From Nyssa sinensis (lineage: Eukaryota > Streptophyta > Magnoliopsida > Cornales > Nyssaceae), in assembly GCA_008638375.1 (NCBI GenBank), contig CM018035.1, positions 22,116,307 through 22,180,306 of the forward strand: 64,000 nucleotides of DNA. The letters run 5' to 3'. Shown here piece by piece: positions 1 to 12,200 of this stretch (position 1 is the stretch's first letter; each line of letters begins with the position of its first letter). The position numbers and the translations under genes were made by a program. The notes under the pieces were generated by a model, which did no database searches, was not told where the DNA came from, and saw nothing but the letters and a program-made list of their open reading frames with translations.

Positions 1-2018
1 AAAGTAGACAAAAAGTCATGGGTTCAAACCTCATCATTACCCTTGAAAATATGAATTGACACGTGTAGGCTTTAGACTGGCCACATGTAACGGGACGTGT
101 TAGAGAATATAATAATAAAGTTACACTTTCTCTAACAACTTAAGCTTTTAGATGAGTTAGGTGGTTGTTACACTAACCATGGCATCCTCTAAACCAAGCT
201 CCGCACTATGCATGTCATTACAAGGCTTAGTCCACAAGCTAGGTCCCTATGAATACAGTTCTTATATATAATCACGAAGAAACTCATTCACAATTAGATG
301 CTCATATGAAACTTTTTCTAATCACAAGTATGACATTGTGACATTTCCTACATGGACAATATATTTCTGAGTCGAGAGGTTTGTTGGAAAATGAAAATTA
401 TTTTATAAATTCTTTAACACCATTAATATATGACTCCCTGAACCTGTAGCTCAAATCAATCCAACTCATCCATATGTTTTATACAATAAAATCTACAACC
501 TAAAATGTGTCAAGAATAAGAACTTAAATAAGTAAATAGTAACAACTGAAACTAAAAAATCCAAAAATATGCATCATCATCCTATAACCTTTGCCTTAGT
601 TCTAATGAGTAAGAGGGCTTATTCCATTCAAGAATGTAAAATTTTTATTACATTCAAAATATCAAATTTCCATAATAATAAATTAGTTTCCATGAGTTTT
701 TAACTTACACTGCCAACTATTGATTTATTTTAATAAAAAAATGTACTAGAAATACCATAATTGCTTGGGAAATTTTTTTTTTTTCACTCGAAGTCAAAAC
801 TCCAATGTGAAAAGAAATTTATTCTCCTTTTTTTTTTTAAAAAAAAAAAAAAGACTAATATGCTCCTGAAACTATTTGATTCAAATATATTTTTTAACAA
901 ATAAGTGCCCTTTGTCATTGCAATAGTAAAAGATCCAATTGACAAGTGTGAAATCGCAGGTTTGTGTATGGCAAAAAAATAACTTTGTGAAAATAATACA
1001 AGACATCTATAATAATCTACTCTCTCATCCCACTAACCACACCCTGCATTTGTGTGACCAACAATGGATAATGACCCTTTTAAGTACATCTTTAATGAAA
1101 TTTTGGATCATCTATATTAATAAACTAACAATATGCTCCAAGCTTGTAAAGCTCCTAAGGGAAAGTGCTTTAGCTTTTGCTTCAAGCTTCAAGCTTCAAG
1201 GAACCTACCATCCTTGGTAACTCTAAATGTGTGGGTCTTAAACTAAACATTCATTATTTTTCACATGAATTTAGAAAATAATAATAATAATGAATTTGCT
1301 TCCACCACTCTTGACCCCAAAATATATTGTAGAACTACATAATTAGGAATGTATTTTAACATTTGAATGCCCAAAAATCCCAAGATTGGTGAAAAAGTTA
1401 AGTATAATTTCATAGAAACATTCTAAACATTTTGATCAATGGATTTGTTCTATAACCCACTCTAAAACATTTTGTAATTCCATGTTATTAAAATAGATGA
1501 GTTTTATTTCTTTTCTCTAGAAAAAGAAAAGCATATGTTCGTAGTGTTAAATAAGTATTAAAAAAAAAAAACTTAACTCAAAAGGAATTTAATAAAACAG
1601 AAATTAATGTTATATTCCAAAATTTAAGTACAGGACAGTATAACAATCTAAGAAGTGAAAACATTATATAAATAACACTATTGGAAAAAAATGAATCCTA
1701 TAACTCTTCTCATTTATAATGTTGATTCATATCACCAATATCCATCTAGTCATACTAGTTACATCCCTAAAAATAATTCCCCAGCCCCCATCATGCACCC
1801 ACAAAAGAAGAAAACGAAGAAAAAAGGAAGGGCCCGGGACAAGGGCAAGGGTAATGGTTTTGCCAAATTTTGGAAGCTACTCATGGTTGTACAATTCCAC
1901 AATTACATGCACTTTCTTGGTTTTGCCCAATTTCGGAAGGTAGTAATGGTCCTAGGGAAATGTTCACATGTAAAACAAATCCACAATTTCATGTCTTCAT
2001 TAAATGCATCATCTTGGT
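1..2018. other. AT-rich intergenic DNA, no recognised gene
   Basis: Long A and T runs (about 771-785 and 829-853) and short open frames without a recognisable domain. The first 40 bases carry a tRNA B-box-like string (GGTTCAAACC at about 21-30), which may be the tail of a SINE. A 111-codon open frame starts at 1691 but runs into the solo LTR that begins at 2019, and half of it is an internal duplication. I see no gene I can support. Confidence 0.6.
1856..1999. repeat. Imperfect direct duplication, about 60-80 bp unit
   Basis: GGTTTTGCCAAATTTTGGAAG at 1856 recurs as GGTTTTGCCCAATTTCGGAAG at 1919. Both are followed by a shared ACAAT/AAAT-CCACAATT block (about 1891 and 1977). The second copy carries about 20 extra bases. 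The duplication keeps one reading frame open, which explains most of the open frame at 1691-2026. Confidence 0.6.
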
Positions 2019-2689
2019 TGTCATGACCCGAAACCCACCCTTTACATCCTTAGTGGATTTAGGGTTGTGACCGGCATGCCATCCAAAAAAGTCGTACAAA
2101 ATCATATGAATTAAACTTGCCAGTATTTTTTTATTTTTTTATTATTATGTGGAAGTTACAACTCTACAAATCATCTGATAGCAGCACAACATCATTATTT
2201 ATCATTAAGAGTTTCTCAAAATATTGATATTGATAACATAAGTCTGGCACATCTCTATTGAAAACATCATATTTAACCAACAAATGGTACATCAATTACT
2301 AATCAAATTGATAGTCTTGTCTTGGAACTGTATTCCAAGCTAAATTCATTCACGTATTTATCTCCAGCTCCCTTTTCAACTACTTCCACTACTTTCCTTA
2401 CTAGTTCAAATGAAAAATGTCGGTTAAATTTGGGGTAAGCAAACTTAAGCTCCGCCAGTAATTCTTGTATCCTGTCACATGTAACACATTCAAAATTTGA
2501 TATGAAGTACATATCTTTGAAGTAAAGCAGATACTAAAGTTCAAAACAAATATAAAAAATGCATTTTACAAAACACATATCAGATGATAAAACTTTATTA
2601 TAACAAAACACATATAGTAATCCTAAAGATAGGTACACAGTTTGAAAGATCATAATCTTGTTGAAAAATACATTATTACACTGACCAGA

Positions 2690-3075
2690 GGGTTAACTAT
2701 AGAGTTGGAATATTACATGGGTAAGTTATCATAAAAGATACTGAGCTCCATGTGGGTAAGTCTCATAATAGAGTTAGAGTACCATACGGATACTTAAACT
2801 GAATTGAAGCTCCACGTAGGTAAGCCTCATATAGACACAAGAACATATCATACATAGAAAAAATCTGAGGGTCGCATATAAAGTCGTAGCGTCATGTGGG
2901 TAAGTTCACACAATAGAGTCAAAAAACCACACGAGTAGGTATCATATAGACACAAGAACATATCACACATAGAGTCAATCAAAGGGTCATATATAGAGTC
3001 AAAGTGCCATGTGCGTAAGTTCTCATATTAGACTTGGAGCACCATATGGGTAAGCCTCATATAGTAACAAAAACT
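2690..3075. repeat. Minisatellite inside solo LTR
   Basis: Degenerate repeats built on GGGTAAGTCTCATAATAGAG with GAGCTCCATG, ACCATACGG and CACAAGAACATATCA variants, at least six times. It lies about 670 bp from the left end of the LTR. The related LTR at 24693 has a different minisatellite at about the same offset (25405), so this position appears repeat-prone. Confidence 0.65.
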
Positions 3076-4124
3076 AGATCACATAAAATCATTTTCCTGA
3101 GTCAAATGGGTGCAATAGGTTGGCACACATAAATCAGATCTCAAGTACTTCATCAAAAACATTTGTGCAAGATTTAAGACACTGAGTTGGTTGTAAAAAA
3201 ACATACATGAATAACTTTGAAGACATAGTAAAAATAGCATTGTTTCGAGATATGAGGTTATTCACAAAATATAGATTGCGATTTCAAATAGAATATAAAA
3301 TACCACTGATTCAAGATACAAGATTACTCACAAAATAGTATAGAATTGGAATTTTGAATAGGATATACAACATCACTGATCCAGGGTGCAAGACTACTCA
3401 CCTTAGGTCCTTAGTCTGATCATTTAATTCCATTTCCTTTATCAAAGGTTCATATAGCACAAATCAAAATCTTATTAAGTACTTGTTTCTAAGTGCCTCA
3501 TTCCTTTAAACATCATTTGGAGATCTTATTAGCTTAATTAGACCTCATTTTTAGTCTAAAGGGCCTTAAAACCATTGTGTATGTCCCCTTGTTATATTTA
3601 GAGTTCATCTGGTAGCTTATTCTATTATTATGGGCATAATTCTAATTTCTCCCTTTTGTGTGTCATATCTTTCAATACATAATTTGTTAAATCAAACTTT
3701 GTTATTGGGCTTCGTGGCCATAAAAATCTTAGGATAGGTATCTTCTATTTTTCTGAAATCATTTGGTAGCATAATTATTACTGGGGACACATTTGAAATT
3801 ATTCTAGTTTTTGTTTCACATTTTTTAGAATCTAGTTTGACGAAATAGACCACACTATTAAGTCAAGAACGTCGAAAAAGGCAAAATATACCCTTTTTCG
3901 CATTTAATAGCATTAGATATAACTAGGGGCATTATTTTTATCATACATTTTATGTATTTAATTTTTTGACATCTCCTTAGCTAAAATGAACTCCGTCGTT
4001 GAGTTTGGAATATTGAAAAATGCAAGGGTGGCCTCTCTTCGTATTTTGACTAGGCCCATTGTGATTTAAAATTTAATTATTTAAACATAAATATATCGAT
4101 ATATATTGAAAAAACATAAACATA

Positions 4125-4200
4125 GTCATAATAGTGGCTTGGTGGTTACAAATAAGACTTTTAAGCCCTATATCTCATGTTTGAACATCTCTAACCACAT
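4125..4200 (+). repeat. tRNA-like segment, possible SINE head
   Basis: An A-box-like stretch (AGTGGCTTGGTGGTTA, about 4133-4148) is followed about 45 bp later by a weak B-box-like GTTTGAACATC. No complete cloverleaf and no CCA-type end are evident. A tRNA-derived SINE relic is possible but not proven. Confidence 0.3.
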
Positions 4201-4234
4201 GCTACCTTCAATTTCTTTTCTTTTCTTTGTTCCA

Positions 4235-4237
<3 letters not shown>

Positions 4238-4270
<33 letters not shown>
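4238..4270. repeat. (AT)n microsatellite
   Basis: Uninterrupted AT dinucleotide run of about 33 bp within the solo LTR. Confidence 0.9.
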
Positions 4271-4272
<2 letters not shown>

Positions 4273-4295
4273 CTTTTAATAGATAACAACCACGA

Positions 4296-4372
4296 GTTAA
4301 TGGCATGTTGATTAGGATTTTGTGACCTAAACCCAAGGTCTAGGGTTCAAACCTCCAGCGCTACACATGCTT
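4296..4372 (+). repeat. tRNA-like segment, possible SINE head
   Basis: TGGCATGTTGATTAGG (about 4301-4316) fits an RNA polymerase III A box. GGTTCAAACCTCC (about 4347-4359) fits a B box about 45 bp downstream. Arms and 3' end are not tRNA-like, so a SINE relic is more likely than a tRNA gene. Confidence 0.4.
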
Positions 4373-4767
4373 TCTCTTTATTTTTTATATTTAAGCTGTT
4401 AACCAAATGACGTTGTTTACGTCATAAGTTTATTTAAAATCTTGAGCTTCTAAACGATGTTGTTTCAACCATCCGAGTGTCTAAACAACGTTGTGACACT
4501 AACGGGCCATTCGTTAGGTGGGCAAGTCAACTTAGCCAAGTCAATCTGACTCGCCCCAAACTCATTTTCTTCCCCATCGATGAGTTTATTGTAGCGTGAC
4601 AAACCCTAATTTCTACAATCAACTTTTTGTTCCTTTTCTTCATCCATTTTTTAACCTAAATCCTTTCTAACATCAAACTAATTCTTTTAAACTATGTTCC
4701 AATCATCAAAGTGATTCAAAACTTGTTAAATTTTAAAGAATCGTTAGCCATGGTTGCAACTTGCAAC

Positions 4768-5515
4768 TTAGAGAATCTCCAACAGACCATTCAAATCTCT
4801 ATCCACTACTTAAATAACGAGCCACGTAAGAATTTTTCTCTCCAACAAACTCTCCATGTGTCAGTCTTCATCATGCCGAGTTGTGAGAAAAGTGCTTCCG
4901 CTCGTCTATTTGTTAGAGTGAATGTTGCTTGACAATTGATTGTTTAATAATATTTTATTCATCCTCTTCAACATGTACACAGTAGTAATAACAGAATGCA
5001 AAGGTTAAAAAATAAGTTTACACAATGAGTTTCCTACTACTTTCAAATGTTAAAATTATAACCGGTATTTTTTTTAATCTTAATTGTATTGTTATATTTT
5101 TAACCACTTTTATTCTCAACACTCATCCAATTATAAATAAAATTGAAGAGAATTTAAATTTAAATAAGATTAGAAGAAATTTATAAGTGCAACTATTATC
5201 TTTTTTTATAAATATGTTTTGAAAATTAAATTTGATAAAATCTAAGTTTTAAATTTATAAAAAAAATTGAAGGAGAATTTAGGGCACTCAAATTTTAGTT
5301 TTAGTAAAAAATAAAATAAAAGTAGTGGAAAATTCAAATATGAAAGAAAATTTAATAATGTTGAAAAAATAAAAGTAATAAAATATTGTTATTTTTAGAG
5401 TCTCTTGGAGATGCTTTCATCATTTAGATAAAAAGTAGCTCTTCAAAGTGCCACATAGGTCACTTTAGTACCATTTTGAAGAAAAAATTTGAAGAGCCTC
5501 TTGGAGATGCTCTTA
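4768..5515. mobile_element. Possible MITE, about 750 bp, inserted in solo LTR
   Basis: The left end TTAGAGAATCTCCAACAGAC and the inverted right end (reverse complement TAAGAGCATCTCCAAGAGGC) match at most positions. The interior is very AT-rich with no coding potential. A second CTCTTGGAGATGC lies at about 5401. No clean target duplication was found. Terminal motifs with the core TCTCCAA are common on plant non-autonomous DNA elements, but the superfamily is not determined. Confidence 0.4.
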
Positions 5516-6729
5516 GATATTCTTGGCCATACCTTTATCTTTTCGACTGGTTTTTCTTCCAATCATCATCTTTGACAATCCAATTTTGATCCTCATTCTT
5601 AAAATCAAGCTTAGTGCTCGTTTTTGGCATTTCAGATTTTAACCCATAACCTGCAACAAACAGATTTCTCATTCATCTCTCCACTATTTTAGCTGCTTTT
5701 TCTTGCATTATTCATGGTTTTAGATCTACTTTCAGGTCCTATACATAAAATGGAGTTTTATTCGACTTGATTTTTTACCCAACTTTGAAACTTCCATCAG
5801 TGGTAGGTCACTTGCATACATTAGTTCCTTGGGTTTACAAACCCTCTTACAACATCAAAACTACTTTATACAAATATAGAAACTAAATGAAATGAATTGA
5901 ATTGAATTCTAACCTTATAAGAGCTTATTCTTTTAATGTTGCACTTTTTCTCTCTTTACATTTTCTCTCTCTATACATCACTATCCTTCTCTCTTTCTAG
6001 CTTGAAAATGGAGTCTCAATTCACTCTTTGTCCTTTAGTTTTTCTAGAGAATGAGAAATTTAAGGGATAGAGCTACATATATCATGATTTGGTGATAAAT
6101 CAAAGTTGACAGGTGGTTATTAAAATTTATCCATAATCCCCCATACATTGACACCTCAAGAGCTAATGATCAACTTATCTCTTTTAGAAATTGCCTAGAA
6201 GTTTCCTTGTCTTGGTGGGGTTCGCTGGAGAAATCCATTAAACCTATACATACAACTCCTATATGTATATGTTAGACATTATACATGTTTGTGCATTACC
6301 ACAGGTCATGATCTTACATTCTTATGTCATCATACACTATATATTATACATTATGTCTATCACTTATCATACACTTCATTATATAATTTGAATTAGGGAA
6401 TTTATATAGTATTTATCAAGTGCAGCTATGCACTTATTTCCTCTTTTAAAGCTTAATATTTCAATGTGTTATTTTTTTAATTAATACAAATAAGGGTTTT
6501 GCCATCTTATAATATTATTCATTATTTTATCATATTTTTTAAGAATTACAATCTCCAATCATTGGCCAAGTTTAATTATAAACTAATGTTCGCAATCCCT
6601 AAATTATTACAAGTTACCAAATAATTAGGTCAAGGGTTTTACATTGGTTCCCCTACATTATAATAAAACATGGAAATATTTAAACATCCTAATGAGAGGG
6701 GAAATTCTAAAGTAGGTTTTATGCTATAT

Positions 6730-8092
6730 TGTCACGCCCCGGATTTCCAAAACCCGGGAGTGAGTGAAAATGAACTAAAAGGAATTAATTAAAGGAAATT
6801 AAATAGATTTAGTTGATTACTCATTTATTTCTCCATATTTTCTCAAAAGTTAGAATGAAAATTTGCTACTAGACTTACCCAAGATGGGTTTCAAATGCCA
6901 ATCAAATATCTCCCCCAACTAATAGTCAAAATTAGTCTAAGTCGTGTTCAAATATGGCCTCCAAAATAGCCCCAAAATGTCTCTAAATATACCTTGAAAC
7001 AATGGCCCAAATGGGCCCCAAATTCCCTAAGATATAGGCCAAGAATAGGTTAAAAAGTCTACCAAAATTTGTTTAAGGAAGTGGTCAAACATGGCTCATG
7101 AGAGCGGCCAAATATGGCCCAATAGGGTGGCCAAACATAGCCCAAAAGGGTGGCCAAACATGGCCCAAAAAGGGTGGCTAAACATGGCCTAGGGATTGGC
7201 CAAACATAGCCCAAAAGGGTCGCCAAACATGGTCTAAAAAGATGGCTAAACATGGCCCAAAAGGGTGGCCAAGGGGTGGTGTCAAGGGGCTGTCAAGCTG
7301 GGCACCCATAGGCAAGACAGCAGGCAAGCGCGCGCGTGTGGAGGGGCATGCGTGCACCGTATGGCACGCAGTATGAGCGCGGGGCTGCGGCTGCGGTTGC
7401 GGCTGGGGCTGGGGGCTAATTTGTTGCACTGACACTGTAGCAACAGTATATTTGTTGCAAGCTGATTTTTCCATTTTCTAATTTTTTTTCCAAAGTGTTG
7501 AAAGTTGATTTTTTCAATTTTTAACCTACTTCTTTAAGTTTTTTAACCCCACTTTTTGGCACTTTTCTCACTTATTCATAGGCATTTTACACACCTAATG
7601 GCCATTTTTAACTTACAGAATTTTGACATGGTCTCATTTATTTTCTAAGCATTTTTCACCTAATAATTTACGACAATTCATATATACAAGGATATATATA
7701 CATTTCAACCTCACTAGATGGCCACAAATTCATAAAAATTAAACATACAACTATTGTTCTCAACATTTACATGTGATGCACATTAAACAAAACATCCAAT
7801 TTGTCATTTGGGTTTAAACCCTTACATTACAAAATGGCCCAAAGCCTATAGTTCACTATTCTTCAAATTTAACATGAGTTATTTGGGCTTATGCCCATAC
7901 ACACAAAAAACAAATGTGGCCCTTAGGCTAAATATGCTTCAAATTTTACTTTCTCCTCCGTGCTCCAATGACTATATCAAGTCTCAAGTACCGGGAGCCT
8001 CATCTGTAATATGTAATCTCATAAAGAGTAAGCACGACGGCTTGTATGACATAATGCTAATGTAAAGAACAAAGTTAAGGCGTGGCATGTGC
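6730..8092 (-). repeat. Left part of the split solo LTR
   Basis: Begins TGTCACGCCCCGGATTTCC and continues as a diverged copy of 38227-39757, ending at GGCGTGGCATGTGC where homology stops. Short minus-strand open frames with Pro-Gln repeats (7178-7474) are products of the GC-rich simple sequence at 7320-7420 and are not genes. Confidence 0.8.
7084..7272. repeat. About 24-bp minisatellite
   Basis: About eight imperfect copies of GGCCAAACATGGCCCAAAAGG in tandem, with variants such as ATAGCCC and ATGGTCT. It is followed by a G/C-rich simple stretch (GGGGCTGCGGCTGCGG). It lies inside the split LTR and is absent from the related LTR at 38227. Confidence 0.8.
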
Positions 8093-9213
8093 CGCGTGTT
8101 TTAAATTAAAAAGAAATTGGGACTGTTTGGTTCCTAGGATAAGAAATTAAGAAATTAAAATTAAATTGAAACAGGGATATCCTATCCCTGTTCTCGGATT
8201 GGCCTCTGTTTGGTTAACCTGATTGAGGATAAGGAAATTTCAAATTTCAATTTGAACCTTAAACTTTTATAAATTGAACCTTGACCCCAGAACCTTAAGA
8301 AATCCGATTTTGAACCCCAGAACTTTGATTAATTATGTTTGACCCCCCTGAATAAAATATTAATAAATTATTAATTAAATTAATTAATTAATTAAATTAA
8401 TTGAATTAATTAAATATTCAAAAATATCCCGGAGTCCAAAAGGGACAAGTCATTAGTGTATTTTGACTATCTCGACTATTCTGAGACCAATGGTGAGGTC
8501 CGTTTTACGAGACGGGGTCCCGAAAAATAAAAGACCCGTAGAAACTTTTAAAAATTACCAAAATGCCCCTGGATTAAAGTACAGTCAAACGAACTCCGAA
8601 TTAGGTAAACAAATAGTGAAACTTTGTTATCTCGAACATTCCGGACTCAACCGTGGGGTCCTATTTGTGAAAAGAGGTCACGAAATGTAAGGACACGTGT
8701 AAAGTGCAAAATGACTGTTTTGCCCTTTTGAACCCAGATGTCCAAACCGAATTCCACGAAAGCCTAAACTTATTTTCTTCAACGTCCTAGAACCAATGGT
8801 AGAGTTTAATTTAGCAGAATAGAAACCTATGAATTAAAGACATAAAATTTGATGAATAACATAAATTCAAATGAAAATAGACTGAGTTGGAATTTATGTT
8901 TTTAGGGACACTTATAGGACAGGAGAAGGAGATCTGATCTCTTGCATCTTCATTGATCAATTCAGTTACATATCGTGCACGTTCTTCTTGGGTTGTGACT
9001 GACCCATCAGGTATGGTGTTTTGCTAGTGTTAGAAATGAAGTTAAGTTAGGAATATTTGTGAATGACTGGGATGCTGTATGTGTTTATTTGTAATGCGTT
9101 TACCTGATTATTTGGAATTAGTTGTTCACATGTTTTGTGTTACTTGCAAGTTTAATAAAGTGAAGAACATGAATTATGGATGTATGAACACATGAGATAT
9201 GCATGTATATGAA

Positions 9214-12200
9214 TGTCACGCCCCGAATTTCTAACCGAAACCCGAGGTGCAACTGACGAACAGAAAGTAAATAAAATAAAAGATAATTAAATAGATTTAC
9301 GAATTTACGACATTAAATAGAATTCTTTAATTTTCTAAAAATTTCGGCCGCACCTCCTTTGTTTTTCGAGCCTTTTTCCCCCTGATAAACACAATACATC
9401 ATATATATATACAAATACATCAATCCATCCTCACTCGATGGCCACAACTCTATCAAAGTTAAATATACATCCCTACTTACACAATCCATCACGTCTACTC
9501 CTACACTTAAACTAAAAGATCACAAATTCATTATTTATTACAATATACAATGTCATTTCCATTCTTTTCAGAAACACACCAATCTTTTATAATATCTAAA
9601 TACGCCCCAAAGGCCCAAATACTCTTCCAAATTCATTTCCTCTCCTTTCTCCAAGATTTCATCAAGTCTCGCGCACCAGGAGCTTTATCTGAAACCTGTG
9701 CCCACGAATGGGTCAGCGACAACATGCTGGTATGACATAATACTAATGCAAGAAACAAAACTAAGGTCGTGACATGTGCAAGTGTACAGTTATTTCTATA
9801 TGGCATTCGATGTAATGATGACAGTATATGAACAATATACAGTATGTAAGCAGTATGCGTGACACACCCATGCAACTCTATGCCCACCCATGTCTCATGA
9901 TACGGTCCTTCCCCGCTGGCATGAGTACCGCCACGTATGTCTCGCTTCACGGTCCGGAACCCGTCAGGCATGCGAGTACCTAATGGCCAATTTTGGGTTT
10001 TTCACCACAGGATCTGCACCCTCATAATGCACCAGCACCTCGTGCTGACCCACACTATGCTTTCAAGAAATCACCCGATGCCGATATGCCATGATTTCAT
10101 AATGCAATGATACAGTTCAAATGAAACATCCCTTTCATAAGCATATGCAACATGCTTTAAATGATGCATCACATTTAAGATTAACAATAGCATTTAAATT
10201 ACAAGATTTCATCCATAAATCTACGTGTCATGCTCGATCAATCCCAACACTCATACAATTCTACATGTCGCAATATCAGCGATCCTTCTAAAACATAAAT
10301 CACATATGATGACAACTCAAGAAGTAAATCATAACACCCACAGATTCATAAAGAACACGTAAGCATATAAACAATCAAATTCTAAGTGGTTTCCTAATAG
10401 CAATTACGTATAGAGAACATTCAATCATCTTATCAAATACTCCTAAGCTTAATCTCATTTCTCACATTAATAAAATATCATACCTGATAGGGTTGGTCAC
10501 AACCCTACTAAGCGGTGTCCACTATGCAATCCAATCAACCCGTAAGTAACTTAGTCCTCCAATGGAATCATATCAAGCTTATGCTTATCTCCACTCAGCC
10601 AATCTTTGGAGAATTTGCAGTCAAGCGTGAACCAAACCCTCATGCATCTCGAGTTTGAGGTTGCTCTCCAGTCCATGGTTCAGCAGTTGAAGAAAACACA
10701 CCGGCAGGTTGATCGATTCGGCCAGCCATTTTAAATCCAGTTTCATCAGCTTCTTCAACCTTTTTCCCTCAAGCAGATGATGATCCTGACAGATTCTGTC
10801 CCTTTATCATCCCATCCATCAGATATTGAAAAACTTTCCCTTCCTCTCATCAGATTACTGTCTAGTTCTCTGTCGTAGAATCCTCAACTATTGTATTGCC
10901 TACTGTCATTCTCAAGTTCCTCCATTTTCTTAAAGAGTACTGAACAACTAATTTGCAGCTCTCTGGGTTCTTTAAGAGCCCCTGTCATGAGCTGCCAACT
11001 ACTTCCAAGAACCCATACGTTACGAAAACTCTGTGACAAACTAAAATTCCCGCAGAACACTCTCAACATCTCTCATCTTCACCTACAGGATCAGTGAGAA
11101 TTCCCTCTCATTCATCATAGTAATCACTTGAATTCTTCCACTCAGTTCGCAATACCAGTAATCCTTTATGTAAACCAAACTCCTCAATCATCCATCCATG
11201 ATCAAGCCAACGTGATTCCCCCTCTATCTCCAATTTGACCAACACACCGGGCACCTGACAATTCTCTCCTTCACCGACCTCCTAACTTGTCAAGCGCAGC
11301 CCAGTGTACCCGATCAGAACTGGCATCATCATCAGCTCCTTACCCGTTGCAACACAACCCAAACTTCCGTCCTTCTCCTGTTCAGGTCTCACCTGAACAC
11401 TATTACCATCCTTTACCGTCCGTCGCCAAAACCTGTCCAATAACGCATTACAATCAACCACTGCTCAAACAAATGGCCCCCAGTGCTATCAGAGAACAAC
11501 CCAACCCACATATTGACCATAAACAAAATTGCCATGAAACAGAGCAACACACAAGTCTATCTAGAGTTCTCTGTCCAAACAGACACCCAACATCACGGCA
11601 TCACCATCACCATCACCATCACAACCACCGGCACTATTCATCAAACCCCAACGATCCTCCCAACAATTTGACACACAAAATCCACCATCAAGGTCAGTCT
11701 TCAACTACCGCAGCAGGTCTTGCAACATTTAGACCAAACCCCTGTTTCCTTTTTTTTTTTCACAAGACGTATCAGAATCCCCCAACAGGGATCATCAAAA
11801 CCTGGGCAGCCGACCATCAATCAAACCAACACACATGTTTCTATATATATTTACCCAATTTGCACATCCATCAACCCAACATCCAAGATTCCAAAACACC
11901 ATCTCCATAACACGGCTGGATTAACCAACCTGACCTGTACGCCATATATCAACAAGGCACCGAACTCCCTGTTCATACTTAAATCCACATCCACCAAAAT
12001 AGGACACACACTGATCACAACATGATCCACCATTTTCTGTTGAATCAACCCAAAACAAGCTTCCATTTATGCCAGAACAGCCCAGATGAATCAAGGTTCC
12101 CATTTCTTCAATCAGCAACATCATCCAACATAAATAATTTCCAATATATATATACACACATCTCTCCCAACATGGATACAACCAGATCGGCACATCCAAC

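Larger units (their letters stand above)
2019..6643 (-). mobile_element. Solo LTR, gypsy (Tekay/Del-like family), TSD TTGGT
   Basis: It starts TGTCATGACCCGAAACCCAC and ends CAAGGGTTTTACA, so it has TG...CA termini. It is flanked by TTGGT at 2014-2018 and 6644-6648. Read on the minus strand it begins TGTAAAACCCTTGACC and ends GTGGGTTTCGGGTCATGACA. These ends resemble those of the LTRs at 24693-29774 (minus) and 32106-35603 (plus). No gag or pol lies between the TSDs, so this is a solo LTR of 4625 bp, presumably left by LTR-LTR recombination. It contains a minisatellite, two tRNA-like segments and a possible MITE. Family placement rests on terminal and internal similarity, not on coding sequence. 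Confidence 0.8.

Noticed and set aside
7178..7474. Minus-strand frame with PQPQPQ repeats
   Set aside because: Product of a GC-rich simple sequence and a minisatellite within an LTR.
8463..8690. 75-codon frame conserved at 20573-20800
   Set aside because: The conservation is explained by the two LTRs of one recent element. The frame has no domain and is not selected on any evidence here.
11287..11910. 207-codon plus-strand open frame with a His-rich run, a candidate protein gene
   Set aside because: It lies wholly inside the solo LTR 9214-12997. The His run is a CAT/CAC simple repeat and no domain is visible.
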